Made by a program: the position numbers and the translations under genes
In this document: piece by piece, positions 36,901 to 44,958 of the stretch
How positions within the stretch are numbered: the stretch's first letter is position 1
How the letters are laid out: every line of letters begins with the position of its first letter
Assembly (NCBI GenBank): GCA_013822765.1
Contig: PNKY01000016.1
Location: forward strand, 50,056 to 114,055
Direction of reading: 5' to 3'
DNA: 64,000 bases
From: Rhodospirillum sp.
GTDB lineage: Bacteria; Pseudomonadota; Alphaproteobacteria; Dongiales; Dongiaceae
The notes under the pieces: model-generated
What the model was told of the DNA's origin: nothing
What the model saw: only the letters and a program-made list of their open reading frames with translations
The model's database searches: none

Positions 36901-37348
36901 TCCGGGCCGCATGGTCGGCTATCTGGCCGACGAGAAAGCGACCGCGGCGGCGTTGCGCGATGATTGGTACGTGACCGGCGACATCGCGATCGTGGACGAG
37001 GACGGCTTCATCAAGATCACCGACCGGCTGTCGCGCTTTTCCAAGATCGGCGGCGAGATGGTGCCGCACCTCAAGGTCGAGGAAGCGATGCTGCGCATCC
37101 CGGGTGTCGAGGCGGCCTGCGTCACCGCGGTGCCCGATCCGCAGCGCGGCGAGCGGCTGGTCGGCTTCTTCGTCGCGAACGAGGCGATGGCGCCGCAGCT
37201 GGTGTGGCAGGCGCTGGGCGAGTCCGACTTGCCGAAGATCTTCATCCCGAAGGCCGCCGACCTCCGGCGCATCGAGACGCTGCCGGTGCTCGGCAGCGGC
37301 AAGATCGATCTCAGGGCGGTGAAGGCGCTAGCGGTCGCAGCTGAGTAG
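33932..37348 (+). CDS. LplT-Aas-type fusion: MFS transporter, acyltransferase and acyl-ACP synthetase
   Basis: A 1138-residue three-part protein. Residues 1 to about 410: an MFS/LplT-like lysophospholipid flippase with about twelve helices (LASQFLGAFNVNVYTWAITF). Residues about 430-620: a PlsC-type acyltransferase with the HX4D motif NHLSFID and the FAEGAISRTG block. Residues about 640-1130: an AMP-dependent acyl-ACP/CoA synthetase with SSGSTGTPKGVML and YVTGDIAIVDEDGF. Together they would import lysophospholipids and re-acylate them. In E. coli this takes two proteins, LplT and Aas; here all steps are on one chain. No ribosome-binding evidence for internal starts. Confidence 0.92.
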   Translation: MQDRSYWRLIRDPGFSWMLASQFLGAFNVNVYTWAITFYALDLASRPDAPFEGATMVGIIGAVFIVPYLLFSDYAGQLADRFSKRSVLVTVKSTEIIVMVSAMAAFWLADMRAMLVVAFFMGTQAALYSPAKYGSLPELLPDRDISRGNALIEMSTFLAIILGSALGGVIYQIFHDAMPIIGVIQLVIAIVGTACAFGIGRTHPGRHGRRFSWNPVGTLAPGLRQLYRNRRLWLTVLGLSYFWFIGALVQKLVTVFAVQTLGIAPDQTTPIGLMGVALAVGIGIGSLAAGRLSGHKVELGLVPIGAIGITIGALALATIDSSYAATMVCLGLLGFFGGMYSVPLNAMLQQKSDEDKRGQVIAANNIMNTAGILLAAGAMVLAGYVHASPNLIAALAGLLTLAVIAYLLILLPDFLIRFCLWMLTHSIYRIRIVNPENVPLNGPALLVANHLSFIDGLLVGSCVQRFVRFMVYAPFFKMPLLGKLFTLMRAIPTGGGGARGALGAIKRAREELQAGHVVCIFAEGAISRTGNMLPFKRGFEKITNGLVVPVIPVHLDQVWGSIFSFKDGRFFWKWPARFFYPVTITFGKPLPASARAWDVRQKLLEMGGDAFRHRRRKADLVHRRFVTQAKHSWRRFAMTDSLGQTATFGHALTGAFLLARKLDQALPPANRNVGVLLPASVGAALVNMGLLLAGKVPVNLNFTIGPEAMQAAIDKAGITHIVAARPFLAKAKLDERPGMVFIEDFLKSIGKGERVFWYLALRLLPVSWIERLAGGGKQTPDDLCTIMFSSGSTGTPKGVMLSHHNIMSNLEAIAQILWIQPDDRMMGVLPFFHSFGFTGTLCVPLVCGIGAVYHPNPLDAKTIGKLAREHGATILISTPTFCQAYYRTCGPEDFKTLRHVVVGAERLRPDFAAQFKEKFGLEMLEGYGATEMGPVVSVNVPNVVHAGEQQVGHKPGTVGHPLPGVAAKVVDPETGQDLTEGQEGLLLLKGPGRMVGYLADEKATAAALRDDWYVTGDIAIVDEDGFIKITDRLSRFSKIGGEMVPHLKVEEAMLRIPGVEAACVTAVPDPQRGERLVGFFVANEAMAPQLVWQALGESDLPKIFIPKAADLRRIETLPVLGSGKIDLRAVKALAVAAE

Positions 37349-37502
37349 CTGATCGACGTGCTGCCAGGTCGGCCCAAATGGATGGGGACGGCCATTGTCC
37401 AATATGGTACCAATTGGGCTGGTTCTCAGATCGCGGCCTGAGGGCGAATCCTCTGAGCGCGAGAATCTCGGGCAATGTGCCGTAGTGGGCGAAAAGAAGT
37501 CG

Positions 37503-38201
37503 ATGCCTCGGAAACCGCTAAAACCAGTAAAAAACGGGAAACCCCAAGAATCCAAGAAAGCACTGCGTTTTGACGCGCGGGCTTTCCTGACGTCGGTGGG
37601 CGCTGGGCGCTCCAGCACGTCGTTCAAGGCCAAGGACACTGTCTACCGGCAGGGGGATGCGGCAGACGCCGTTCACTATATCGAATCGGGCAAAGTTCAG
37701 ATCACCGTCGTATCAGAGCAAGGCAAAGAAGGTGTCATAGCAATGCTCGAACCCGGTGAGTTCTTCGGTGAAGGATGCATCGCAGGCCAGCCCCTGAGGA
37801 TGGCATCTGCTTCCGTGACAGTGAAATCGACGATCGCCAGGATTGAGAAGGCCGCGATGATCCGAGTGCTCCACGAACATCCGGCGATCTCGGAGATGTT
37901 CATGGCCTTTCTTCTGTCTCGCAATATTCAGATCGAAGCCGACTTGGTCGACCAGCTATTCAACTCGAGCGAACGCCGTCTTGCGAGGCTTCTCTTGCTT
38001 CTCGCCAATTTCGGCAAGGAGGGAAAGCTGGAATCGATTCTGCCGACCATCAACCAGGATATTCTGGCGGCACGAGTGGGCACGACGCGTTCGCGGATCA
38101 ATTTCTTCATGAACAAGTTCCGCAAGCTTGGCTTCATTGCGTACGACGACAGCGGATTGAAGGTCCACACATCGCTGCTGAACGTCATCGTGCACGACTA
38201 G
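37503..38201 (+). CDS. Crp/Fnr-family transcriptional regulator
   Basis: A 232-residue regulator. A basic N-terminal stretch (MPRKPLKPVKNGK) precedes a cyclic-nucleotide-binding fold (TVYRQGDAADAVHYIESGKVQI, LEPGEFFGEGCIAG) and a C-terminal winged helix (INQDILAARVGTTRSRINFFMNKFRKLGFI). It lacks the Fnr cysteine cluster, so direct oxygen sensing by Fe-S is unlikely. The start is ATG 37503 by family length; the frame stays open for 36 codons upstream. Target genes unknown. Confidence 0.88.
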   Translation: MPRKPLKPVKNGKPQESKKALRFDARAFLTSVGAGRSSTSFKAKDTVYRQGDAADAVHYIESGKVQITVVSEQGKEGVIAMLEPGEFFGEGCIAGQPLRMASASVTVKSTIARIEKAAMIRVLHEHPAISEMFMAFLLSRNIQIEADLVDQLFNSSERRLARLLLLLANFGKEGKLESILPTINQDILAARVGTTRSRINFFMNKFRKLGFIAYDDSGLKVHTSLLNVIVHD

Positions 38202-38308
38202 GTTCCGCCTTGGCACGACATGTGTGCCTTTCTGAACAGCGTGGCATAGTCGCGCCGAGTAGCGTCGCGTTCATGTGATGGCTTGGCGCTCGACGAGGGC
38301 TGCCTCGC

Positions 38309-38605
38309 ATGGATTGCACAGTTTGGCGCGGATCAATGCACAGAGCACTTGGCAATGACATGAGAATCTGGAGCGCGAGCGCCATCGACCGGTATTATCG
38401 CGACCCGGCCATCGAGCTTGTTCAAACCAGGAATCGTGACTACGGCAAATCCAATGCCGCGGGCTACTATATCGTCTCGCATCGTGGTCTCGATTGCCAC
38501 CAACCCTTTGGTGACGTTTTCACGATCGATCTTGGGCCGTTTCCTACACGCGCCGAAGCGCGCAAATGGTCTCGAACCTACCTGTCCGATCCCGGCGCGC
38601 GCTAA
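38309..38605 (+). CDS. small hypothetical protein
   Basis: A 98-residue candidate. A GAGGG ribosome-binding site precedes the ATG at 38309 by about 9 bases. The second half (AAGYYIVSHRGLDCHQPFGD, TIDLGPFPTRAEARKWSRTYL) has the look of a folded small domain, and the composition suits coding sequence better than the frame on the opposite strand (38333-38635). No family is recognised. An internal ATG at 38360 is possible. Confidence 0.5.
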   Translation: MDCTVWRGSMHRALGNDMRIWSASAIDRYYRDPAIELVQTRNRDYGKSNAAGYYIVSHRGLDCHQPFGDVFTIDLGPFPTRAEARKWSRTYLSDPGAR

Positions 38606-38829
38606 GTCCCAGACCTGTGGCGATGGATCAGACACGACAAGGTTGATGATCTCGCTCCCTGCCGGCTGACGTAAAACCCCGCCAGGATAGCAATAGATCG
38701 GAGTAACAGAAGAATAGATTGCGCCATGTTCTTAATTGAACAGTGAAGTGGCAATAAAACGCGCACAGTATTCCAAGTGCTGCTCTTGATCACGCTCTCG
38801 CGCGGTCGGCAGCACGAGGGAATTTGAAG

Positions 38830-39429
38830 ATGACAACGACAACCCATGAAAACACCAATGTGGCCGAAGCAGACTTGGTCGCCTGCATTCCGCATCTGCG
38901 CGCCTTTGCCTGGTTCCTGGCCAAGCACCGCGAACGCGCCGACGATCTGGTCCAAGACACCATCGTCCGGGCGCTGACGGCCGCGCACCAGTTCCGCGCC
39001 GGGACCAATCTGAAAGCCTGGATGTTCACCATTCTGCGCAATCTGTACTACAACGAAGCCCGCAAGAATCGCTTTGTCGTCCAGTCCCTTGACGATCCGT
39101 TGGCCTATGAGCCGGCCGTGCTGCCGAGTCAGATGGCCAGTCTTGAGTTTGGCGATTTCCGTCGCGCCTTCTGGCAACTCAGCGACGAACGGCGCGAAGC
39201 GCTGATCTTGATCGGGGCCAACGGCCTGTCTTATGAGGAGGCGGCCAAGGTGTGCGATTGCCCGAAAGGCACGATGAAGAGCCGGGTCTCGCGGGCTCGC
39301 ACCGAGTTACTGCGAATCCTCGAGGAAGGATTGCTGGCCGACAAGCGGCGGGACACGCCGTCGATCGCCGGCTTTGTCGGCGACGTGCTACGCGGCAGGC
39401 CCGTGGTGGCCTCGCCCGCGATGGCCTAG
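38830..39429 (+). CDS. ECF sigma factor, EcfG-like (ECF15)
   Basis: A 199-residue ECF sigma factor. Region 2 runs through HLRAFAWFLAKHRERADDLVQDTIVRALTAAHQF and GTNLKAWMFTILRN; region 4 through LSDERREALILIGANGLSYEEAAKV and CPKGTMKSRVSRARTELL. The region 2 pattern is that of EcfG general-stress sigma factors of alphaproteobacteria. Unlike the usual loci, no nepR or phyR gene is adjacent. The ATG at 38830 is preferred over a TTG two codons earlier. The C terminus carries an extra tail of about 30 residues. Some 220 bases upstream hold no recognisable gene. Confidence 0.87.
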   Translation: MTTTTHENTNVAEADLVACIPHLRAFAWFLAKHRERADDLVQDTIVRALTAAHQFRAGTNLKAWMFTILRNLYYNEARKNRFVVQSLDDPLAYEPAVLPSQMASLEFGDFRRAFWQLSDERREALILIGANGLSYEEAAKVCDCPKGTMKSRVSRARTELLRILEEGLLADKRRDTPSIAGFVGDVLRGRPVVASPAMA

Positions 39430-39463
39430 CATCGGCAAGATCGGGTTGCGCGCGATTGGGGCA

Positions 39464-40504
39464 CTAGCGGTCGCGGCTCAATAGCCGGAAGACGATCGGC
39501 GCCGCCAGCACGATCATGAAAATCCGCACGATGTGGTGGCTCGAGACATAGGCCGCGTCGATGTCGAGCGACAGCGCGATCAGGCTCATCTCGGCAAGCC
39601 CGCCGGGCGCGAAGGCGAGCAGGGCGGCGGAGAACGGGATGCCGAGCGTGCTTTCCACCGCTTGCCCGAACACCGCCGCCAGCACCAGCAGCGCCGCGGT
39701 CGCGAACACGGCGAGGATCAGCGCCTTGCCGACCATGCGCGGCGCCGCGCCGTCGAAGCGCGACCCGACCATGGCGCCGACCACGACCTGGGCTGCCGCC
39801 ACCAGCCAGACCGGCGGCTGTGACTGGGTGATGCCGATGGCGTGCACGATCGCACTCAACAGCATCGGTCCGACCAGCGCGTAGGCCGGGATGCGCAAGG
39901 CGCGCGCGGCGGCAAATCCGATGACGCCGCAACCGGTCAGCAACAGCCAGTCCAGCCACTCCATCGCGTTGCTGGCACCGGCCGCAGGCGCGGTCGGCGC
40001 ATAGCCGCCGAACCAGCGATAGCCGAAGCTGAGCGCAAAGATCGCGATCAGGATGCGGGCGGCGTGGCTCATGGAGATCCTACGCTCGTCGCCGCCGAGC
40101 GCACCGCCGGCCAGGATCATCTCGTTGAGCCCACCTGGCGCCGCGCTGAAATACGCGGTGACTGAGTCATACTGGGCAAGGCGCCGATAGTAGACCCAGA
40201 TGGCCGCGGTCGCGACCACCACATAGATGCTGAGCCAGGCGAAGCTGCCGACCCAGACGATGATGCCTTTCACCACCTCGGGCGTGAAGGCGCTGCCGAG
40301 CATGACGCCGAGGATGGCGATGAAGGCGAGGCGCAGGCGCGGCATCAGCGCGATCCGCACGCCGGAGATCGCCGCGATGGTGGTCGCCGCCATCGCGCCG
40401 AGCATCCAGGGCAGCGGCAGGTGCAGCAGATAGAACAGCGCGCCGCCCGGAATGCCGATCGCCAACGTCAGCAGCTTGGCGCGAGTCAGCTCCGCGGCGT
40501 GCAT
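39464..40504 (-). CDS. AbrB-type (COG3180) integral membrane protein
   Basis: A 346-residue polytopic protein with about ten helices and two internal copies of the AbrB duplication domain (GIPGGALFYLLHLPLPWMLGAM; the second near LRIPAYALVGPMLLSAIVHAIGI). The motif APGGLNEMILAG and its later counterpart APGGLAEMSLIA are diagnostic. Members have been called ammonia monooxygenase-like or AbrB regulators; a transport role is more likely from the topology. The gene starts right at the stop of the deacetylase gene, so both are probably one operon. Confidence 0.87.
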   Translation of the reverse strand: MHAAELTRAKLLTLAIGIPGGALFYLLHLPLPWMLGAMAATTIAAISGVRIALMPRLRLAFIAILGVMLGSAFTPEVVKGIIVWVGSFAWLSIYVVVATAAIWVYYRRLAQYDSVTAYFSAAPGGLNEMILAGGALGGDERRISMSHAARILIAIFALSFGYRWFGGYAPTAPAAGASNAMEWLDWLLLTGCGVIGFAAARALRIPAYALVGPMLLSAIVHAIGITQSQPPVWLVAAAQVVVGAMVGSRFDGAAPRMVGKALILAVFATAALLVLAAVFGQAVESTLGIPFSAALLAFAPGGLAEMSLIALSLDIDAAYVSSHHIVRIFMIVLAAPIVFRLLSRDR

Positions 40505-41662
40505 CTAGGCCTTCAGGCGCGCGAGCAGGCGGTCCATGAAGGCTTCGCATTGGGCGAGCTGGCTGATCGCGACGAACTCGTTGGGCTTGTGGGCCTGCTC
40601 GATGCTGCCCGGGCCGCACACGATGGCGGGCATGCCGGCCTCCTGGATCAGGCCCGCCTCGGTGCCGAACGCGACCTTGACCGTGGCGTTGGCCTGCGCC
40701 AGCGCCTTGGCGAGCACGACGATCTCGGCATTCTCCGGCGTGTCGAGGCCGGGGAACGCGGAGATATCCGACCATGTGAAGCCGGCGTCCGGCGTGACGG
40801 CCTTCATCTCCGGCACCAGCGTCTGCGCGAAGGCGCGCACGTCGTCGTACAGCGCCTCGGGATCGACGCTTGGCAGGTAGCGAAACTCGAAATCGAACCG
40901 GCAGTCCTTCGGCACGATGTTGAGCGCAGTCCCACCTTGCACGATGCCGGTGTGGACCGTGCTCCAGGGCACGTCGTACGCGTGATCGAACGGTCCCTCG
41001 GATGCAAAACGCCGGCCCATCGACTTCAGATAGGTGATGACCTCCGCGGCGTATTCGATCGCGTTGACGCCCTTGGGCGTGAGCGAGGAATGGCATTCGT
41101 GGCCGTGCACGTGGCAGCGCACGCTCTTCTTGCCCTTGTGCGCGGTGGTGACGCGCATCTCGGTCGGCTCGCCGATGATGACGCCCTTGGGCTTGATCGG
41201 CGCATTCTTCAATTTGGCGAGGGCGCCGCGCACGCCGAGGCAGCCGACCTCCTCGTCGTACGACAGCAGCAGATGCACGGGAGTCTTGAGATTGCCGCGC
41301 GCGAACGCCTCGACCCAGGTCAGCGCGACCGCGACGAAGCCCTTCATGTCGCAGGTGCCGCGGCCGTGCAGCAGGCCGTCCTTCTCCGTGATGGTCCAGG
41401 GATCGGTCGACCAATCCTGGCCGTCGACCGGCACCACGTCGGTGTGGCCGGAGAGGCAGATGCCCGGCCGGTCCGATGGCCCGATGGTGGCGTAGAGATT
41501 GGCCTTCTTGGCCGTGGCGTCCGGGACCAATTCGCTGGCGATGCCGAACTGGTCCAGATGGTCGCGCACGAAATCGATGAGTTCGAGATTGGAGTTCCGG
41601 CTGGTCGTATCCATCGAAACCAGACGGCGCAGCATGTCCATGCTGCGCGGATAATCAGCCAC
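40505..41662 (-). CDS. argE: acetylornithine deacetylase (ArgE-like, M20)
   Basis: A 385-residue M20 metallopeptidase. Zinc motifs: SGHTDVVPVDGQDW, RGTCDMKGFVA, the catalytic glutamates in SYDEEVGCLG and the late AIVCGPGSIEQAHKPNEF histidine. Overall match is to ArgE, which removes the acetyl group from N2-acetylornithine in arginine synthesis. The GTG at 41662 follows AGGAAG at 6 bases and gives the family start; the longer frame to 41722 would add an unlikely hydrophobic leader. It is divergent from the N-formylglutamate amidohydrolase gene. Confidence 0.88.
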   Translation of the reverse strand: MADYPRSMDMLRRLVSMDTTSRNSNLELIDFVRDHLDQFGIASELVPDATAKKANLYATIGPSDRPGICLSGHTDVVPVDGQDWSTDPWTITEKDGLLHGRGTCDMKGFVAVALTWVEAFARGNLKTPVHLLLSYDEEVGCLGVRGALAKLKNAPIKPKGVIIGEPTEMRVTTAHKGKKSVRCHVHGHECHSSLTPKGVNAIEYAAEVITYLKSMGRRFASEGPFDHAYDVPWSTVHTGIVQGGTALNIVPKDCRFDFEFRYLPSVDPEALYDDVRAFAQTLVPEMKAVTPDAGFTWSDISAFPGLDTPENAEIVVLAKALAQANATVKVAFGTEAGLIQEAGMPAIVCGPGSIEQAHKPNEFVAISQLAQCEAFMDRLLARLKA

Positions 41663-41736
41663 GATCCGCTTCCTGTTGACGTGAAAGGCGATTAACAATA
41701 GCGCCTGACCAAGCAATAACAAGCCGAACCAACCTG

Positions 41737-42603
41737 ATGCTGCCGCTTGCCGATCTGGACCGCCATTTGCCGGGCGTATTGCTGAGCCGCACGCCGGCCG
41801 GGCCGGCGCTGCCGCTGGTGTTCGATTCGCCCCACAGCGGACGCGACTATCCGGAAGATTTCGGCCACGCGGTGCCGGTCGACCTGCTGCGCCGCGCCGA
41901 GGACGCCTTTGTCGACGAGCTGATCGAAGGCGCGCCCAGCCACGGCGCCACCCTGCTCACAGCTTTGTTCCCGCGGTCCTATATCGACCCCAACCGGCAC
42001 GAGCACGAGATCGATCCCGAGATGCTGGGCGAGCCCTGGCCGCATCCGGTGCTGGCGAGCGAGAAATCGGAGATGGGCCTGGGGCTGGTGCGCCGCCTGA
42101 TCAAGGGCAACGTCGACATCTACGACCGGCCGCTCGGCGTCGAGGAGATCCTGGCGCGCATCGAGGGATTCCACCGGCCCTATGTCACGGAGCTCGCGCG
42201 CCTGATCGAGTCCGCGCACGAAACGCATGGCATCGCTTGGCATGTGAACTGCCATTCCATGCGCTCGGCTGGGCGCAAGCGTGGCCGGAGCATCCCGCGT
42301 GCCGACATCGTGCTGGGCGACCGCGACGGCACCAGCTGCGACGCCGGATTCACATCGTTCGTCGCCGGCGTCGCGCGCGATCTTGGCTACCAGGTGGCGA
42401 TCAACGATCCGTTCAAGGGCGCCGAGCTGGTCGCGCGCTTCGGCCGGCCGGAAGACGGTAAGCACTCGCTGCAGGTTGAGATCAACCGTGCGCTCTACAT
42501 GGACGAGGATCGCATCGAGAAGCGCGCCGACTTTGCCGCTTTCAAGCAGGACATGGACCGGCTGATCGGCGCCATTGCGGACTATGTGCGCGACAGGGAA
42601 TAG
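41737..42603 (+). CDS. N-formylglutamate amidohydrolase family protein
   Basis: A 288-residue member of the N-formylglutamate deformylase (FGase/HutG-like) family. Metal residues appear in FDSPHSGRDYPEDF, IDPNRHEHEID and the VNCHSMRSAG segment. It hydrolyses N-formyl-L-glutamate or a similar N-acyl amino acid. No other histidine-utilisation genes are near, so the in vivo substrate is open. It heads a short plus-strand run with the monooxygenase and VOC genes. Confidence 0.9.
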   Translation: MLPLADLDRHLPGVLLSRTPAGPALPLVFDSPHSGRDYPEDFGHAVPVDLLRRAEDAFVDELIEGAPSHGATLLTALFPRSYIDPNRHEHEIDPEMLGEPWPHPVLASEKSEMGLGLVRRLIKGNVDIYDRPLGVEEILARIEGFHRPYVTELARLIESAHETHGIAWHVNCHSMRSAGRKRGRSIPRADIVLGDRDGTSCDAGFTSFVAGVARDLGYQVAINDPFKGAELVARFGRPEDGKHSLQVEINRALYMDEDRIEKRADFAAFKQDMDRLIGAIADYVRDRE

Positions 42604-42630
42604 CACTCACTTTATCCAGGGAAGTCTCAG

Positions 42631-42930
42631 ATGATTCATGTTCTCGCCATCATCACCGCCAAGTCCGGTCAACGCGGCGTCCTCCTGCAGGCCTTCAAGG
42701 CCATCGTGCCCACCGTGCATGCCGAGGCTGGGTGCGTCGAGTATGGCCCCGTCATCGACGTCGACGGTGCCGATCCGGCCTTCGGACCCGACACCTTCGT
42801 GGTGGTCGAGAAGTGGGAGAGCATGGCTGCACTCAAGGCGCACGCGGTGGCCTCGCACATGAAGGCTTATGGCGAGAAGACCAAGGACCTGGTGGCGAAG
42901 CGCGCGGTGCATGTTCTGACCGATGCTTGA
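42631..42930 (+). CDS. antibiotic biosynthesis monooxygenase (ABM/YgiN-like) domain protein
   Basis: A 99-residue ferredoxin-fold ABM protein, often annotated as putative quinol monooxygenase. Core: IHVLAIITAKSGQRGVLLQAFKAIVPTVHAEAGCVEYGPV and FVVVEKWESMAALKAHAVASHMKAYG. It lies between the amidohydrolase and VOC genes with gaps of only 27 and 5 bases. Cofactor-free oxygenation of a quinol or small aromatic is the family theme; the substrate here is unknown. Confidence 0.88.
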   Translation: MIHVLAIITAKSGQRGVLLQAFKAIVPTVHAEAGCVEYGPVIDVDGADPAFGPDTFVVVEKWESMAALKAHAVASHMKAYGEKTKDLVAKRAVHVLTDA

Positions 42931-42935
42931 GGAAG

Positions 42936-43382
42936 ATGGCAAAGGTGAAGCCAGTCCTTGGCCAATTGAACCTCGTCAGCGACAACCCTGCGGCGTCGGT
43001 CGCGTTCTATCGGCGATTGGGCGTCGATATCGCGGAGGCCGCGATCTGGCGCACGGCGAGCGGCACGCACCACGTCAACGCGCGCAGCGGCGAAGTCGAT
43101 TTCGAGCTGGACAGCACAACCTTCGCCCAGGTCTGGAACCAAGGCTGGTGCGGCCGCGGCGATCTCAAGGGGCGCGTCGTCCTTGGGTTTCGCGTGGGGT
43201 CGCGCGAGGCGGTCGATGAGGTCTATGCGGATCTGACCGCGGCCGGCTATGCCGGATTGCAGCCGCCGCATGATGCTTTCTGGGGCGCGCGCTACGCCAT
43301 CGTCGAGGATCCCGACGGGATCGCGGTCGGCCTGATGAGCCCGATCTCGGCGGACCTCAAGTCGGTGCCGCCGGACGTCTAA
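42936..43382 (+). CDS. VOC-family (glyoxalase/bleomycin resistance-like) protein
   Basis: A 148-residue protein of the vicinal oxygen chelate superfamily: LGQLNLVSDNPAASVAFYRRLGVD, HHVNARSGEVDFELD and YAIVEDPDGIAVGLMSP. It could be a glyoxalase-like lyase, a resistance protein or an isomerase. It follows the ABM gene by 5 bases, and its stop overlaps the end of the NAD kinase gene on the other strand by 4 bases. Confidence 0.88.
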   Translation: MAKVKPVLGQLNLVSDNPAASVAFYRRLGVDIAEAAIWRTASGTHHVNARSGEVDFELDSTTFAQVWNQGWCGRGDLKGRVVLGFRVGSREAVDEVYADLTAAGYAGLQPPHDAFWGARYAIVEDPDGIAVGLMSPISADLKSVPPDV

Positions 43383-44146
43383 GCCTGGAACTGCTCGCGC
43401 AGGATGCGCTCTTCGAGGTGATGCTCGGGGTCGAACAGCAGGGTCAGCTTGACGCTGCTGTCCTCGGTCACCGTCACGTCGCGCACATCGCGGATCTCGC
43501 GGAAGTCGGCGGTGGCGCTGACCGGGCGCTTGTCGCGCTCGTGGACCTGGAAGCGGACCTCGGCGCGGTGCGGCAGGATGGCGCCGCGCCAGCGCCGCGG
43601 GCGGAACGCGCTGATCGGCGTCAGGGCCAGCACGCCGGCGCCGAGCGGCAGGATCGGGCCGTGGGCGGAGAGGTTGTAGGCCGTGCTGCCGGCGGGCGTC
43701 GCCATGATGATGCCGTCGCAGATCAACTCCGGCAGGCGCTCGACACCATCGATGTGGATGCCGAGCTTGGCCGCCTGCGCGGTCTGGCGCAGCAGCGAGA
43801 CTTCGTTGAAGGCGAGGGCACGCTCCTCGCGGCCGTTGCGATCCCTGGCCAGCATCTGCAGCGGATGGATCTGGCTGCGCTTGGCCAGCGTCAAGCGCCG
43901 GGGCAGATCCTCCGCCTCGAACTTGTTCATCAGGAAACCGACGGTGCCGCAATTCATGCCGAAGATCGGCTTGGGCTCGCTGATGACGCGGTGCATGACG
44001 CGCAGCATGGTGCCGTCGCCGCCCAGCACCACCAGCATGTCCGCGGTACGCCAGTCCTGCACGCCATAGCGCGCGTTCAAGGCGGTTTCCGCCTCCTTGG
44101 CTTCCGCGCTGTCGGCGGCGATGAAAGCGATCTTGGGCGCGGCCAA
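43379..44146 (-). CDS. nadK: NAD kinase
   Basis: A 255-residue NAD kinase, which makes NADP from NAD and ATP. The catalytic GGDGTML motif, NCGTVGFLMN and the DGIIMATPAGSTAYNLSAHGPILP region are all present. The start is taken as the TTG at 44146, 6-7 bases after a GGGGAG site; it gives the usual family length and N terminus (AAPKIAFIA). Longer in-frame starts would extend into the divergent intergenic region. Confidence 0.93.
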   Translation of the reverse strand: MAAPKIAFIAADSAEAKEAETALNARYGVQDWRTADMLVVLGGDGTMLRVMHRVISEPKPIFGMNCGTVGFLMNKFEAEDLPRRLTLAKRSQIHPLQMLARDRNGREERALAFNEVSLLRQTAQAAKLGIHIDGVERLPELICDGIIMATPAGSTAYNLSAHGPILPLGAGVLALTPISAFRPRRWRGAILPHRAEVRFQVHERDKRPVSATADFREIRDVRDVTVTEDSSVKLTLLFDPEHHLEERILREQFQA

Positions 44147-44226
44147 AGTGGACTCCCCTAAAGCGAGGGGCGGAGTATACTGACGCCGTCCGCGCCCGGG
44201 AAGCGCGGCGTTGCTAGGGGGATTGC

Positions 44227-44787
44227 ATGGGTTTGCGCGGGACTGCATTGGCCGGCGCCGTTCTGATCGGCGCTTCTTTTTTACCCCTGAGCGCTCATGC
44301 TCAGGAGAACGCGAGCGAGGATGCCTCGGCCCAACCGGCCGCGATGACGCCGAAGAACCAGATCGAGGCCGACGAAGGCGACCATCACGAAGGCTACTAT
44401 TATCCGAAACCCGGCAGCTTCGAGCATTACCCGGCGCGGGTCTACACGCTGCCGGAGAGCGACCGCGTGCGGCGCCAGGCGTTCATCATCGGTCTCACCA
44501 AGCAGCTGGTCGGCGGACAATATGCGCCGACCTACGCGATCTTCGCCAAGGGCAATGCGTCGGACAAGCTGATCATCGTCGCGCTCGCCGACGGGCAGCT
44601 CAACACCATCTATCGCGCGCGTGCGCTGCTCGCGACCTTCACCTCGGTCGCGCGCGCGACCTCGTTCTTCCAGCAGAACACCCAGCCGGATGAAGCGACG
44701 TTCCTCGACCTCTTGAAGCTGCTGGGGTTCAAGCGCGTGACGCTCAGCGACGGGCGCGAATTCGCGCACCAGATCATCATCGATTAG
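44227..44787 (+). CDS. secreted hypothetical protein
   Basis: A 186-residue protein with a Sec signal peptide (LAGAVLIGASFLPLSAHAQ). The mature part is acidic at first (EGDHHEGYYYPKPGSFEHYPARVY), then folded, with GLTKQLVGGQYAPTYAIFAKG and ATFLDLLKLLGFKRVTLSDGREFAHQI. AGGGGG precedes the ATG by about 5 bases. Homologues in alphaproteobacteria have been annotated after their molybdopterin gene neighbours, but nothing in this sequence indicates such a role. Confidence 0.78.
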   Translation: MGLRGTALAGAVLIGASFLPLSAHAQENASEDASAQPAAMTPKNQIEADEGDHHEGYYYPKPGSFEHYPARVYTLPESDRVRRQAFIIGLTKQLVGGQYAPTYAIFAKGNASDKLIIVALADGQLNTIYRARALLATFTSVARATSFFQQNTQPDEATFLDLLKLLGFKRVTLSDGREFAHQIIID

Positions 44788-44832
44788 CGCGCAATTTTCT
44801 TTTCTCGACGAGGACGCACTTTCCACTCCGCC

Positions 44833-44914
44833 GTCACTCAGGCCTTGAGCCGGGGACCATCGTTCCGCCGCACGTGCGACTGCGGAATGGATCCCGGCTC
44901 AAGGCCGGGATGAC
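44833..44914. repeat. REP-like palindromic repeat
   Basis: An imperfect inverted repeat whose arms carry GGCCTTGAGCCGGG and its complement CCCGGCTCAAGGCC, with outer GTCA/TGAC and inner GTTCCGC/GCGGAA complements, around a short loop. It lies in the 170-base convergent gap between the secreted protein gene and moaA. The same kind of GTCATCCCGGC..GCCGGGAT palindrome is a common dispersed element of proteobacterial genomes. It may also stop transcription from both sides. Confidence 0.75.
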
Positions 44915-44958
44915 AGGTGTGCGTGGAAACGGTGCGAGACTGAATCGGCAGGGAGCAG

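Noticed and set aside
34349..37069. 906-codon minus-strand open frame opposite the LplT-Aas fusion
   Set aside because: His/Arg/Gln-rich shadow; the plus frame carries three clear enzyme domains.
38333..38635. 100-codon minus-strand frame overlapping the small hypothetical gene
   Set aside because: No ribosome-binding site, and a less protein-like composition than the plus frame at 38309-38605.
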